Shown here: piece after piece, positions 25,401 through 35,184 of the stretch
How positions within the stretch are numbered: the stretch's first letter is position 1
Layout: each line of letters starts with the position of its first letter
Source of the DNA: Pelodera strongyloides
Taxonomy: Eukaryota; Nematoda; Chromadorea; Rhabditida; Rhabditidae
NCBI GenBank assembly: GCA_036852015.1
Contig: JAANDG010000212.1
Span: 124,001-188,000 of the forward strand
Direction: 5' to 3'
Length of the DNA stretch: 64,000 nt
The notes under the pieces: model-generated
What the model saw: the letters and a program-made list of their open reading frames with translations, nothing else
What the model was told of the DNA's origin: nothing
Databases searched by the model: none
Program-made: the position numbers and the translations under genes

Positions 25401-26270
25401 TCGGTACGGGCGCTCTAGTACGACATAACATTGAGCTAAAATTTGCTTATAGGAACGACTTGCCTACCGTGCCGCCGAAGCTCTTTACCAATACAGGGAA
25501 ACGAAGTACAGAATCGGTACAGCGGCGGACATGCTAGGTAAATGATGATTCTGTCTTCATTGTTTTATTGCCTTTTCCACCTTGTGCATAACACAGCATC
25601 CATGAAAACTGTGATGCTGGTTGGTGGTAGGTACTGTTTGTTGTTGCGAAATATGTTACGCAACATCATATTCTAGCAATTAGACAGAATCTAACAATAA
25701 TCAACGAATACCGTATCGTTCAGGTCCCGCAACTGGAGGTGCCACAGATTGGATAAAGGCGCACACCAATACCAAATACGTCTATGTGCTCGAACTACCA
25801 CCGGACATGAGCAGTGAGTTGCAATTTTAATTTCTTTTACTTTATACTCACCTTTTAAAAAGTGCTGGGCAACAACAATCCTCGCTGAAGTATCTTGCTC
25901 GGAAAAACTGATGTGGTCGTATCGGGCTGTATGCACGAGGGCCGGGAAAGACGAAAGTGCTCCCCCAAATTCTCTTAGCCGGGAAGGCTCCGGGGGTTCG
26001 TGCATACAGCCACCGGGAGACCACTGCGAACATTATGTTTCAAGAAGAAAATCCACAATTTCAAACCTCGGTTTACTGCAAGGTCAACCCCTGATTGTCA
26101 GATTGGCTTGAATAGCATATTATTTGTTCATATTATTTTCAATATTAACTCTTTCAGCCTGGTTCGCCTTCCAAGTTCGCCCGCACTGGTTGCTTCCCAT
26201 CGCTAAAGAGACATGGTTGGCGGTGAAGGTGATACTAGAGCAGACGCTAACCGACTTCAACCTTCACTAA
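21606..26270 (+). CDS. Zinc carboxypeptidase (peptidase family M14), 5' exon(s) not found
   Basis: Removes C-terminal residues from peptides and is probably secreted. Exons: 21606-21693, 21974-22054, 22240-22350, 22705-22827, 23598-23717, 24427-24500, 25048-25186, 25453-25537, 25724-25813, 26158-26270 (TAA). All phases agree, giving about 341 aa. Zinc ligands are in GGNHAREW (His/Glu) and SMHTHGQL (His). Also visible are VLNPDGF, WRKNR (Arg127 equivalent), CCEGVDLNRNW (substrate-binding Asn/Arg), and the catalytic Glu in YVYVLELPP. Where pancreatic CPA has Tyr248 (YQASGGS), this model has Gly (GPATGGATDW), encoded across an exon junction. The first exon reads VTVASAG before FFDLKQYN, perhaps the end of a signal sequence. 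No propeptide and no C-terminal ShK domain were seen. Confidence 0.9.
21712..21882. mobile_element. Hairpin MITE, family 2
   Basis: A TTAA-flanked palindrome of about 170 bp with the AGCGAAATGCTAGCC arms, almost identical to 10902-11072. It lies in the first visible intron of the carboxypeptidase gene. Confidence 0.85.
22409..22456. repeat. (CT)n microsatellite
   Basis: A nearly pure CT run in a carboxypeptidase intron. The matching purine strand produces a spurious Arg/Glu-rich reading frame. Confidence 0.9.
22995..23415. mobile_element. Foldback element, family 3b (…actgcgatccTTTAA end)
   Basis: A foldback of about 420 bp whose arms (cactccaaaatcatcat…cttcgagtttacttg…aactcaggg) are repeated inverted at 23290-23405. 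It is a close copy of 49379-49818. The left end is eroded. The right end finishes GCGATCC-TTTAA and directly abuts a family 1 MITE, sharing the TTAA. Confidence 0.75.
23412..23580. mobile_element. MITE, family 1
   Basis: A TTAA-flanked element of about 169 bp (AGCGAAATAGTGTCCGG…CCGGCCTTTTTTGGCT). Its left TTAA is also the right TTAA of the foldback at 22995-23415. It lies 18 bp before a carboxypeptidase exon. Confidence 0.8.
23775..23960. repeat. Foldback with GTATGCACGAAC arms
   Basis: The inverted arms (ggccgtatgcacgaacagcg… and …cggcgttcgtgcatgcgg) enclose a CT-rich loop. It is related to 25905-26020. Confidence 0.6.
24709..24940. mobile_element. Foldback element with GGGCGCATTCGA termini
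   Basis: The inverted ends (agggcgcattcgaattgggc…aaatttcgcgaaat and the complement at 24896-24938) enclose about 150 bp. It shares the terminal GGGCGCATTCGA(G/A)TTG with 18890-19142. It is in a carboxypeptidase intron. Confidence 0.75.
25254..25386. repeat. (GA)/(GATA)-type microsatellite
   Basis: A mixed GAGA and GATAGA purine tract in a carboxypeptidase intron. Confidence 0.9.
25905..26020. repeat. Foldback with TGTATGCACGA arms
   Basis: The inverted arms (gtatcgggctgtatgcacgag and ttcgtgcatacagccaccgg) belong to the same small family as 23775-23960. Confidence 0.6.
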
Positions 26271-26687
26271 ATATTACTGTAGAATTACATACGGGAACCC
26301 CCACCCGGGCAGATGTTTTTCTTATGAACTGTATTAATTACCCACATGACATGGGGTAGAATATGAAAGACTATTTTTTTTACACAATACTGATTATGCT
26401 TGTCCAAAATAATATAAAATGACGACCTTTATTTTCAACGTTTATGCCGGATTTTTTTACACTTAGTTTGCGCGACTACGTAGTTCGCGCGTAATTGGAT
26501 ATGATAGCGGGATAAACACGTAAACGAGGTTTAAAAATTATATAGAAATTTGTTGTAGGTTTTTTTGCACCTCATGGTAAATTTTATATTTTGCTCTATT
26601 CGAATTACTAGGCGAATTAGTTTGTTTCTCTGTACATTTAGTGAGTCTCCGTTCACGGGTTATGTAATTTTCTTCTTCTTCGATTTG

Positions 26688-26693
26688 AATAAA
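26688..26693 (+). promoter_or_regulatory. Candidate polyadenylation signal of the carboxypeptidase gene
   Basis: An AATAAA hexamer lies about 420 nt after the stop codon and just before the satellite block. An earlier, non-canonical signal may be used instead. Confidence 0.35.
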
Positions 26694-26741
26694 TGATTTT
26701 GAATCTATTTCATTGATTTTTTTTGTTATCCTTGACTAGAG

Positions 26742-26777
26742 CTCGGCGCGCGCTTCGCGCGCGCCTCGCTCTAGCAG
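26742..26777. repeat. GC-rich palindrome at the satellite boundary
   Basis: The sequence gagctcggcgcgcgc-ttcg-type centre-gcgcgcgcctcgctc forms a strong hairpin at the junction between unique DNA and the first satellite copy. A shortened version (gcgcgcgcctcgctctagc) marks the start of the second copy near 29258. Confidence 0.7.
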
Positions 26778-29256
26778 TTATCTTTTTACTTAAGGCCTTT
26801 GCTGAAGACATTCCTGAATTTTGAATCACTTTGTCGCTACGGCGAAGTTTGCACGTCGACTTATTTTTGACGTCGTAGCTTCTGATTCTAAGTCAAGCAG
26901 AAGGGCGAAGTTTTGCCCGCCCGTCTAAGTAATGGATGCGCTGATAAGTTTGCACGTCGACTTACGTATAGATTCTGAAGCAGAAGCATGTAGTCATTAC
27001 TCATTGAATTGATTTGCGTTACTTTGTCGCTACGATGAATTTGCACGTCGACTTACTTTTGACGTCATAGATCTGAAGCAGAAGAATGTTGCCCGTCTAA
27101 GTCAAATGCCCGTCTAACACCATCATGATGTTGACTTGCATCATTACTTTGTCGCTACGCATGAATTTTGCACGGCGACTTCTTTTTGACGTAATAGATT
27201 CTGAAGCAGAAGACAGACCCGTCTAAGTAATGCCCGTCTGACTCATCATTGAAGTTGATTTGCAGCATTACTTTGTCGCTACGATGAAGTTTGCACGTCG
27301 ACTTACTTTTGACGTCATAGATTGAAGCAAGACGTTGCCCGTCTAAGTCAAAGCCGTCTAACACATCATTGGATGTTTTGCAGCATTACTTTGCGCTACG
27401 AGAAGTTTGCACGTCGACTTCTTTTGACGTCATGATTCTGAAGAGAGACATGTTGCCCGTCTAAGTCAAATCCCGTCTGACAACCATCATGGAATTGATT
27501 TGCAGCATTACTTTGTCGCTACGATGAGTTTGCACGTCGACTTACTTTTTGACGTCATAGATTCTGAAGCAGAAGACATGTTGCCGTCTAAGTCAAATGC
27601 CCGTCTGACACCAATCATTGAAATTGTTTTGCAGCATTCTTTGTCGCTACGATGAAGTTTGCACGTCGACTTTTTGACTCATAGATTCTGAAGCAGAAGA
27701 CATGTTGCCTCTAAGTCAAATGCCGTCTGACACCATCATTGGAATTGATTTGCAGCTTTACTTTGTCGCTACGATGAAGTTTGCACGTCGACTTACTTTT
27801 GACGTCATAGATTCTGAAGCAGAAGACATGTTGCCCGTCTAAGTCCAATGCCCGTCTGACACCATCATTGGAATTGATTTGCAGCATGAAGTTTGCACTT
27901 CGGACGTCGCTGAAGCGAGAAGTTGCCCGTTTGGCACGTCGCTACCTCGACTTACTTTTGACGTCATAGATTTGAAGCAGAAGACATGTTGCCCGTCTAA
28001 GTCAAATCCCGTCTGACACCATCATTGAAATTGATTTTGCAGCATTACTTTGTCGCTACGATGAAGTTTGCACGTCGACTACTTTTAACGTCATAGATCT
28101 GAAGCAGAAAGACATGTGCCTTCTAGTACAAGCCCGTCCTGACACCATCATTGGAATTGATTTGCAGCATTACTTGTCGCTACGATGAAGTTTGCACGTC
28201 GACTTACTTTTGACGTCATAATTCTGAAGCAGAAGAAATGTTTCGTCTAAGTCAAATGCTTGACGTCATCATTGAATTGATTTGGCATTACTTTGTCGCT
28301 ACGATGAAGTTTGCACGTCGACTTACTTTTGACGTCATAGATTCTGAAGCAGAAGACATGTTGCCCGTCTAAGCCAAATGCCCGTCTGACACCATCATTG
28401 GAAATTGATTGCAGCATTGCTTTGCGCTACGATGAATTTGCACGTCGACTTACTTTTGACGTCATAGATTATGAAGCAGAAGACATGTTGCCTCTAAGTC
28501 AAATGCCCCGTCATTGAAATTGATTTGCAGCATACTTTGTCGCTACGATGAAGTTTGCACGTCGACTTACTTTTGACGTCATAGCTTCTGAAGCAGAAGA
28601 CATGTTGCCCGTCTAAGTCAAATGCCCGTCTGAAACCATCATTGGAATTGATTTGCAGCATTACTTTGTCGCTACGATGAAGTTTGCACGTCGACTTATT
28701 TTTGACGTCATAGATTCTGAAGCAGCGCAGAAGCAGGCGAATGAACCTCACTTCTGAACTTGTCTCTTACTACTGAATACGTTAGCACTTGAACGGATCG
28801 ATTCCGATGTTTTTCATTTTGATGACGTCATCACCAGAAACATTTCCATATATGGAGCGCGCGAGTGGAGCTTTTCTGGAATTTGATATCGTTCTGTTCA
28901 TGGGTCCCGAAGGGAATCCACACCACGTTATCACTATTTTTTTTTTTGGCACTTTGCCAAATATCAAAAGTCTAAACGGAAATTAGATTTCCTTTTCCGG
29001 TAGACGGATCGATATTGGCCGCTTTCTCTGCGTCTTCGTAGTCGCGTGCTCTTTAGTCGTTCTCTAACTCACTTCGAACGCTTATAGCTCGCTGCGGAGT
29101 CGCTGTGGAATTTTTCCTCATGTTCGCGTTTGCTTATCTCATTGAGCTCTAATTTCGTAGCCATGAATCAGGAAATCGGAGATGCAATTTTCCTATTTTT
29201 TGTCCGCGTTACCGTTACGCGAAACGGCAATCTTTTTTTATAGAGGGTTGCTTAGA
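26757..29256. repeat. Composite satellite unit, copy 1: 129-bp array plus 0.5-kb spacer
   Basis: About 15-17 degenerate head-to-tail monomers (26757-28735), each near 129 bp, followed by a spacer (about 28736-29256). The conserved monomer core reads ctttgtcgctacgatgaag, tttgcacgtcgactta, ttttgacgtcatagattctg and gcccgtctaagtcaaatgcc. Most monomers carry a palindromic TGACGTCA. Because 129 is 43 codons, intact runs stay open in one minus-strand frame. The changing indels and lack of a start context argue against a protein. The spacer contains GATGACGTCATC near 28820. Confidence 0.9.
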
Positions 29257-31922
29257 TCGCGCGCGCCTCGCTCTAGCAGTTATCTTTTTACTTAAGGCCT
29301 TTGCTGAAGACATTCCTGAATTTTGAATCACTTTGTCGCTACGGCGAAGTTTGCACGTCGACTTATTTTTGACGTCGTACTTCTGAAGCAAGGCATTTTG
29401 CCCGTCTAAGTCATTTGTGCGTCTGATATCACACTGATATTGCTTTCAGCATTACTGGTCACTACGGCGAAGTTTGCACGTCGACTTTTTTATGACGTCA
29501 TAGCTTCTGAACAGAAGACATGTGCCCGTCTAAGTCAAATGCCCGTCTAACACCATCATTGATGTTGACTTGCATCATTACTTTGTCCTACGATGAAGTT
29601 TGCACGTCGACTTCTTTTTGACGTAATAGATTCTGAATCAGAAGACTTTTGCCCGTCTAAGTCAATGCCCGTCTGACACCATCATTGAAATTGATTTGCA
29701 GCATTACTTTGTCGCTACGATGAAGTTTGCACGTCGACTTACTTTTGACGTCATGATTCTGAAGCAGAAGACATTTGCCCGTCTAAGTCAAATGCCCGTC
29801 TAACACCATCATTGATGTTGACTTGCATCATTACTTTGTCGCTACGATGAAGTTGCACGTCGACTTCTTTTTGAAGTATAGATTCTGAAGCAGAAGACAT
29901 GTTGCCCGTCTAAGTCAAATGCCCTCTGACACCATCATTGAAATTGATTTGCAGCATTACTTTGCTACTTTTGCACGTCGACTTACTTTTGACGTCATAG
30001 ATTCTGAAGCAGAAGCATTTTGCCCGTCTAAGTCAAACGCCCGTCTAACACCATCATTGAAATTGTTTTTGCGCATTACTTTTGTACGATGAAGTTTGCA
30101 CGTCGACTTACTTTTGACGTCATAGATTCTGAGAAGACAGTTGCCCGTCAAGTCAAATGCCCGTCTGACCCATCATTGGAATTGATTTGCAGCATTATTT
30201 ATCGCTACGAAGTTTTGCACGTCGACTTACTTTTGACGTCATAGATTATGAACAGAAGACAGTTGCCCGTCTAAGTCAAATGCCCGTCTGACACATCATT
30301 GGAATTGATTTGCATCATTACTTTGTCGCTACGATAAGTTTGCACGTCGATCTTTTTGACGTCATAATTCTGAAGCAGAAGACATGTTTCCCATCTAAGT
30401 CAAATGCCCGTCTACCACCATCATTGAATTGATTTGCAGTATTACTTTGTCGCTCGATGAAGTTTGCACGTCGACTTACTTTGAAGTCATAGATTCTGAA
30501 GCAGAAGCATGTTGCCTGTCAAGTAAATGCCCGTCTGCCCCATTGAAATTGATTTGCAGCATTACTTTGTCGCTACGATGAAGTTTGCACGTCGACTTAC
30601 TTTTGACGTCATAGATTCTGAAGCAGAAGACATGTTGCCCGTCTAAGTCAAATGCCCGTCTGACACCATCATTGGAATTGATTTGCAGCATTACTTTGTA
30701 GCTACGATGAAGTTTGCACGTCGACTTACTTTTGACGTCATAGATTCTGAAGCAGAAGACATGTTGCCCGTCTAAGTCAAATGCCCGTCTGACACCATCA
30801 TTGGAATTGATTTGCAGTATTACTTTGTCGCTACGATGAAGTTTGCACGTCGACTTACTTTTGAAGTCATAATTCTGAAGCAGAAGACATGTTGCCGTCC
30901 AAGTCAAATGCCCGTCTGACACCATCATTGAAATTGATTTGCCATTACTTGTCGCTACGATGAAATTTGCACGTCGACTTATTTTTGACGTCATAGATTC
31001 TGAAGCAGAAGACATGTTGCCCGTCTAAGTCAAATGCCCGTCTGACACCATAATTGGAATTGATTTGCATACTTTGTCGCTACGATGTTTGCACGTCGAC
31101 TTACTTTGACGTCATAGATTCTGAAGCAGAAGACATTTGCCTGTCTAAGTCAAATGCCCGTCTGACAACATCATTGAATTGATTTGCAGCATACTTTGTC
31201 GCTACGATGAAGTTTGCACGTCGACTTACTTTTGACGTCATAGCTTCTGAAGCAGAAGACATGTTGCCCTCTAAGTCAAATGCCCGTCTGACACCATCAT
31301 TGGAATTGATTTGCAGCATTACTTTGTCGCTACGATGAAGTTTGCACGTCGACTTATTTTTGACGTCATAGATTCTGAAGCAGCGCAGAAGCAGGCGAAT
31401 GAACCTCACTTCTGAACTTGTCTCTTACTACTGAATACGTTAGCACTTGGAACGGATCGATTCCGATGATTTTCATTTTTGATGACGTCATCACCAGAAA
31501 CATTTCCATATATGGAGCGCGCGAGTGGAGCTTTTCTGGAATTTGATATCGTTCTGTTCATGGGTCCCGAAAGGGAAGTCCACACCACGGTATCAGCTAT
31601 TTTTATTTTTTTGGCACTTTGCCAAATATCAAAAGTCTAAACGGAAATTAGATTTCCTTTTCCGGTAGACGGATCGATATTGGCCGCTTACTCTGCGTCT
31701 TCGTAGTCGTCGTGCTCTTTAGTCGTTCTCTAACTCACTTCGAACGCTTATAGCTCGCTGCGGAGTCGCTGTGGAATTTTTCCTCAGTGTTCGCGTTTGC
31801 TTATCTCATTGAGCTCTAATTTCGTAGCCATGAATCAGAGAAATCGGAGATGCATTTTCCTATGTTCCGCCCGTTACCGTTACGCGAAACGGCAATCTTT
31901 TTTTATAGAGGGTTGCTTAGAT
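29257..31922. repeat. Composite satellite unit, copy 2 (direct duplication)
   Basis: This repeats the order of copy 1: the same start (gcgcgcgcctcgctctagc), about 16-17 monomers, and the same spacer (about 31386-31922) with 'gatgacgtcatcacc' and 'ggtagacggatcgatattgg'. Both copies end at the junction ggttgcttagatc. Spacers differ by a few single-base indels. No coding function is supported. Confidence 0.9.
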
Positions 31923-32070
31923 CCTTGCTAATTTGACTGCTCAGTCATATATCGCATCAAACGTTATGCAAATTTTGCAATCATATGATCGGCATGCAAA
32001 ACGCTGTTCAGAATGTATGCAAATTTAACAGAGTTCATAGATTTCTGAATCTCAACGGCTACGTTTGAAA

Positions 32071-34084
32071 ATGCGACAATATTTGCAGCGTTTCACATAT
32101 GTGTTTATTGTATTCATTTATGCCTGCAGAGCTAATGCTTTACATAAATACAATGGTAAGTCAACATTTATGTATATTGGGCAACATAACATGTTGCACA
32201 CAAAATCTATTAAAGAGTATGCCTAAAAAAATAGAGCGAGGGCTGCAAATACATTATGCTATAGGTTAAGAAACACAGCTAGCTACAGTATTTATGGCAA
32301 AAAATCATATGGCAGCATGTTGGTCCAGAAGATTGTGAAGTACTGCGGTAGTCTTGTTATAAGGACGCTCTGAGCTCTGAAACATTGCAGTTGGCACAAT
32401 CGGCAGCCACATAAAACTTTGGAAGATTTGAACCATGCATACATATATGCCGAAAAAGTGGTGCTTCTAAAAAATCTGCAACAAAATTGAAAGACGTTAT
32501 TCATAAAACAAGACATACTTTCCTAATCATAACATAATGGTTTTCTAAATAAACCCCTTATGTTATGCGCATAGTTCAAAGTTTCGAGTTTACGCAATAA
32601 CATTTTTCTCTGTCATAGGATTTATAAACGAAGAAGTGGTGACATTTCATACTGTAAATATGTTGAATGCGTCGGCGATTATATTCAAACTACATGAAGC
32701 AATACCAGGTTTGATTTTGGAAAGTTTTAAGGTAATAAGGACACCTAATGAATATGAATTTGAGATGATTCCTGTCTGGTTTAATTTTTCATTGAGCAAA
32801 AAAAAGAGTATGCATTAGTCGGCTCCAAAACTAGAGCGCAAAACCGGCAATACCAAGTTTTTTTATTTTTGACTGATTAAAAAATTTAGCACTATTGCTT
32901 ACAAATAACACAAGAACATTATTTTTGGACTCGGTACTGTCTCGCAACGTAGCAACTATGAATCCTAACTCTCACCCAAATACATAGGCACTGCTTAGTT
33001 GAAGTTTCTTCTTGTTTCTCCGAGTACTCGAACTTGTTTCTCCTAATTCCCTACCTAGGTTCTTTCTCCGAAGAGTGCATTCTTGACGCCACCTATTTTC
33101 GCATAAAACAATCAGCGTGTTCGAAGATGTCAACCACTGTTCAGTGCTCGATACAGCAAGAACATCAACAAGCTGGTAGGCATTCGCTACTGACGGTCTG
33201 TAGCTTAAATTTTTATTTAAAGCGAAATGGCGACCGGATTTTGAAACACATCGTGGACAACTGAATTCTTACGTATTTATGATAATTTGCTCGAATTTAT
33301 CTCGAAAAACGTGCTGTTTTAGTACCTGCCCACTTTAAACTTGCTCACTTTAGAATTCTGCGTCTCGTCCACTTGTCTTGATGATCTGGACTCTCTCATC
33401 GTGTCTCGACATCTGGAATCTCTCGACTCGATGCTGTCCTTCAGTACACTCTCGTGTTCTGCTGACTCACGGATTCGCTCTACCACATCGCGTGTTCTTT
33501 TCTTCGCTCAGATAATGTTGCTCACGTTTTCGCTGATAATTTTCTATGTGAAGACGAGAAGAAGCGGAAAGAAGGACCGTATTTCCCTCATGTGCGACCC
33601 GCCTGTACAGTACAGGTGAGTGTAGGTTTATTGGGGTTTAGATCCCTGGGACCTGGGAGGTTGGCAGATTGGCAACTGTTTTGCTCACCCACACGACCAG
33701 AGTTCGAAACATGCAAGCCTTGGGTGTTATACGCATTACTAAGACTAAGCTACAGTAAAACGGTAAGAGTCAGGCAGTCACATACTAACTGCGTATTTAC
33801 TGAAACTTGAAATTTCTCATTTCAGATGTCACGTTGCCAATCCGAAATTTCTGTTGAAGAATGTGTGCGACATGACTTCGCCACAAGTGCAGCGCACATC
33901 ATATGGATTGGCGTCGTGTGCCGCGTCGGTTTGCTCCGCTTCATCGTCGACGTTGTCAACATGCCATTCAAGAGCCTCCCTGGTCACCGCGCTTTCTACG
34001 AGTTCTAGAAGATATGCCACCCTAGCCATACCGTATATTAAACCACAGGGTTCTGTCCATATATGGTACAGCCCGAAATTGTAG
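32071..34084 (+). CDS. Orphan secreted or single-pass membrane protein, 270 aa
   Basis: Not recognised. Five exons (32071-32155, 32619-32708, 33059-33175, 33354-33615, 33826-34084 TAG) join with consistent phases to 813 nt, or 270 aa. The start MRQYLQRFTYVFIVFIYACRANA is a good signal peptide. It is followed by an extracellular-looking part with five or more Cys (FSEECILDATYFRIKQSACS; VQCSIQQ; EFCVSSTCLDDLD). A hydrophobic segment (VLFFAQIMLLTFSLIIFYV, about residues 150-170) is followed by basic KTRRSGKKDR, as in a type I membrane protein. The tail is Ser/Cys-rich (SCAASVCSASSSTLSTC). Exon 2 can also be read through to a stop at 32816-32818, giving a 94-aa secreted form. The splice-phase agreement supports a real gene; function is unknown. 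Confidence 0.6.
32816..32818 (+). other. Alternative stop codon if intron 2 of the orphan gene is retained
   Basis: Reading exon 2 past the donor at 32709 stays open to TAG here. The product would end in EMIPVWFNFSLSKKKSMH and lack the membrane segment. It is either a secreted isoform or an unspliced product. Confidence 0.35.
33216..33305. mobile_element. Half of a family 1 MITE
   Basis: One terminus and arm (TTTAAAGCGAAATGGCGACCGG…ttttgaaacacatcgtgg…) without the partner arm. It is in the third intron of the orphan gene. Confidence 0.7.
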
Positions 34085-35184
34085 ATAAGTCATGTTGCTT
34101 AAACGGTATTGTACGTAGTTTGTGAATCGTTTACTGGTCAACTGCATCTATCATATGTAGCCCAATAGGTTCAGACGGCACAGAAATTGGAGCCTAATAA
34201 ATGTAGTACACTACTTCTTTAGCTCCTGGATTACATATGTGTCCCATTGAGACTTGAGACCTGAGCAGTTGCTTCTTGTATAGATTTTCGTAAATTTAAA
34301 ACTGTAAATTCAAATTGAATACCTTTTCCAAAACATTAGTTAAACTGTATAAATTGTCCATCGTTTATAGTTAAGATGTTTCCTTTTGGCTTGTTTTACG
34401 TAGAGGCATCGATTGTAGCTGTATCATAGTTTTAAAGTAACAGAGGTATTTAGTCATGTATCTTCACGAGCAGAATTATTACCAGTCATTTTTGAAGTAC
34501 TGTAATATTTTCTTGGATGTCTGTACTGTGGTGGTATAAGTTAGAAACTTGTATATTTAGCCCAATAGTTCAGTAGGAATGATTATTGTTAAGTATTGTC
34601 TAACTTTGTCCATATATTTTAAGCATAGACTAAATTAAGTAGTTTTACAAGGTTTGGATTAAAACAAAGTTGCATTTTTACCATTTCTCAATGTTTGAAC
34701 TATTGTTTATTTTTGAGGAATAAATATATTTAAAAATAAAATTGTGATTATGAATTGGATTTGAAACATTCTCTCTCTCTTTTCGTATCTCTCTTGGCCC
34801 CTCTCTCTATTTCTCGCTCAATTGGTCTGCGTCTCTATCTCGGACTCTTTTTCTGTGTCAATCTCTCTCACCCCCTCTCTCTCGCTCCCTCTCTCTATCA
34901 TACCACCGGTGTTGCAGGACTGAATGTTTATTGCACGTTTTGCATAGTATCAATTACAGGGCAAGCTTTCCATGAACTAACTATTTCATCAATCATACAT
35001 TTTGTTATTTATGTTGAAAACTTTCAAGTCAGACTCGTATAGGTTAATTATTTTCCTCTCTCTAGTGTATGTAGTCCTTGTTGTGGGTAGTCTTTCTCCT
35101 CTATTTCTAAAATGCTATTGTAACTTTAGGTTCAGGTAGAAAAATTTTTTTCCCAACGTTTTAAAAATCACTACGACTACCGTA
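34085..35184. other. 3' region of the orphan gene and upstream region of the colmedin gene
   Basis: No further exon is supported. An AATAAA at 34719-34724 could end the orphan transcript. CT-rich tracts at 34770-34905 are low complexity. Confidence 0.5.

Noticed and set aside
30476..31015. 179-codon open frame on the minus strand
   Set aside because: It lies wholly inside the 129-bp satellite, whose length is a multiple of three. There are no splice or start signals, and neighbouring monomers are frame-broken.
26757..31409. CRISPR-like array of regular repeats
   Set aside because: The whole 129-bp unit is repeated with no unique spacers, and the context is eukaryotic with introns. It is a satellite.
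31923..32070. Extra upstream exon for the orphan gene
   Set aside because: No splice site or frame supports it. The ATG at 32071 already starts a good signal peptide.
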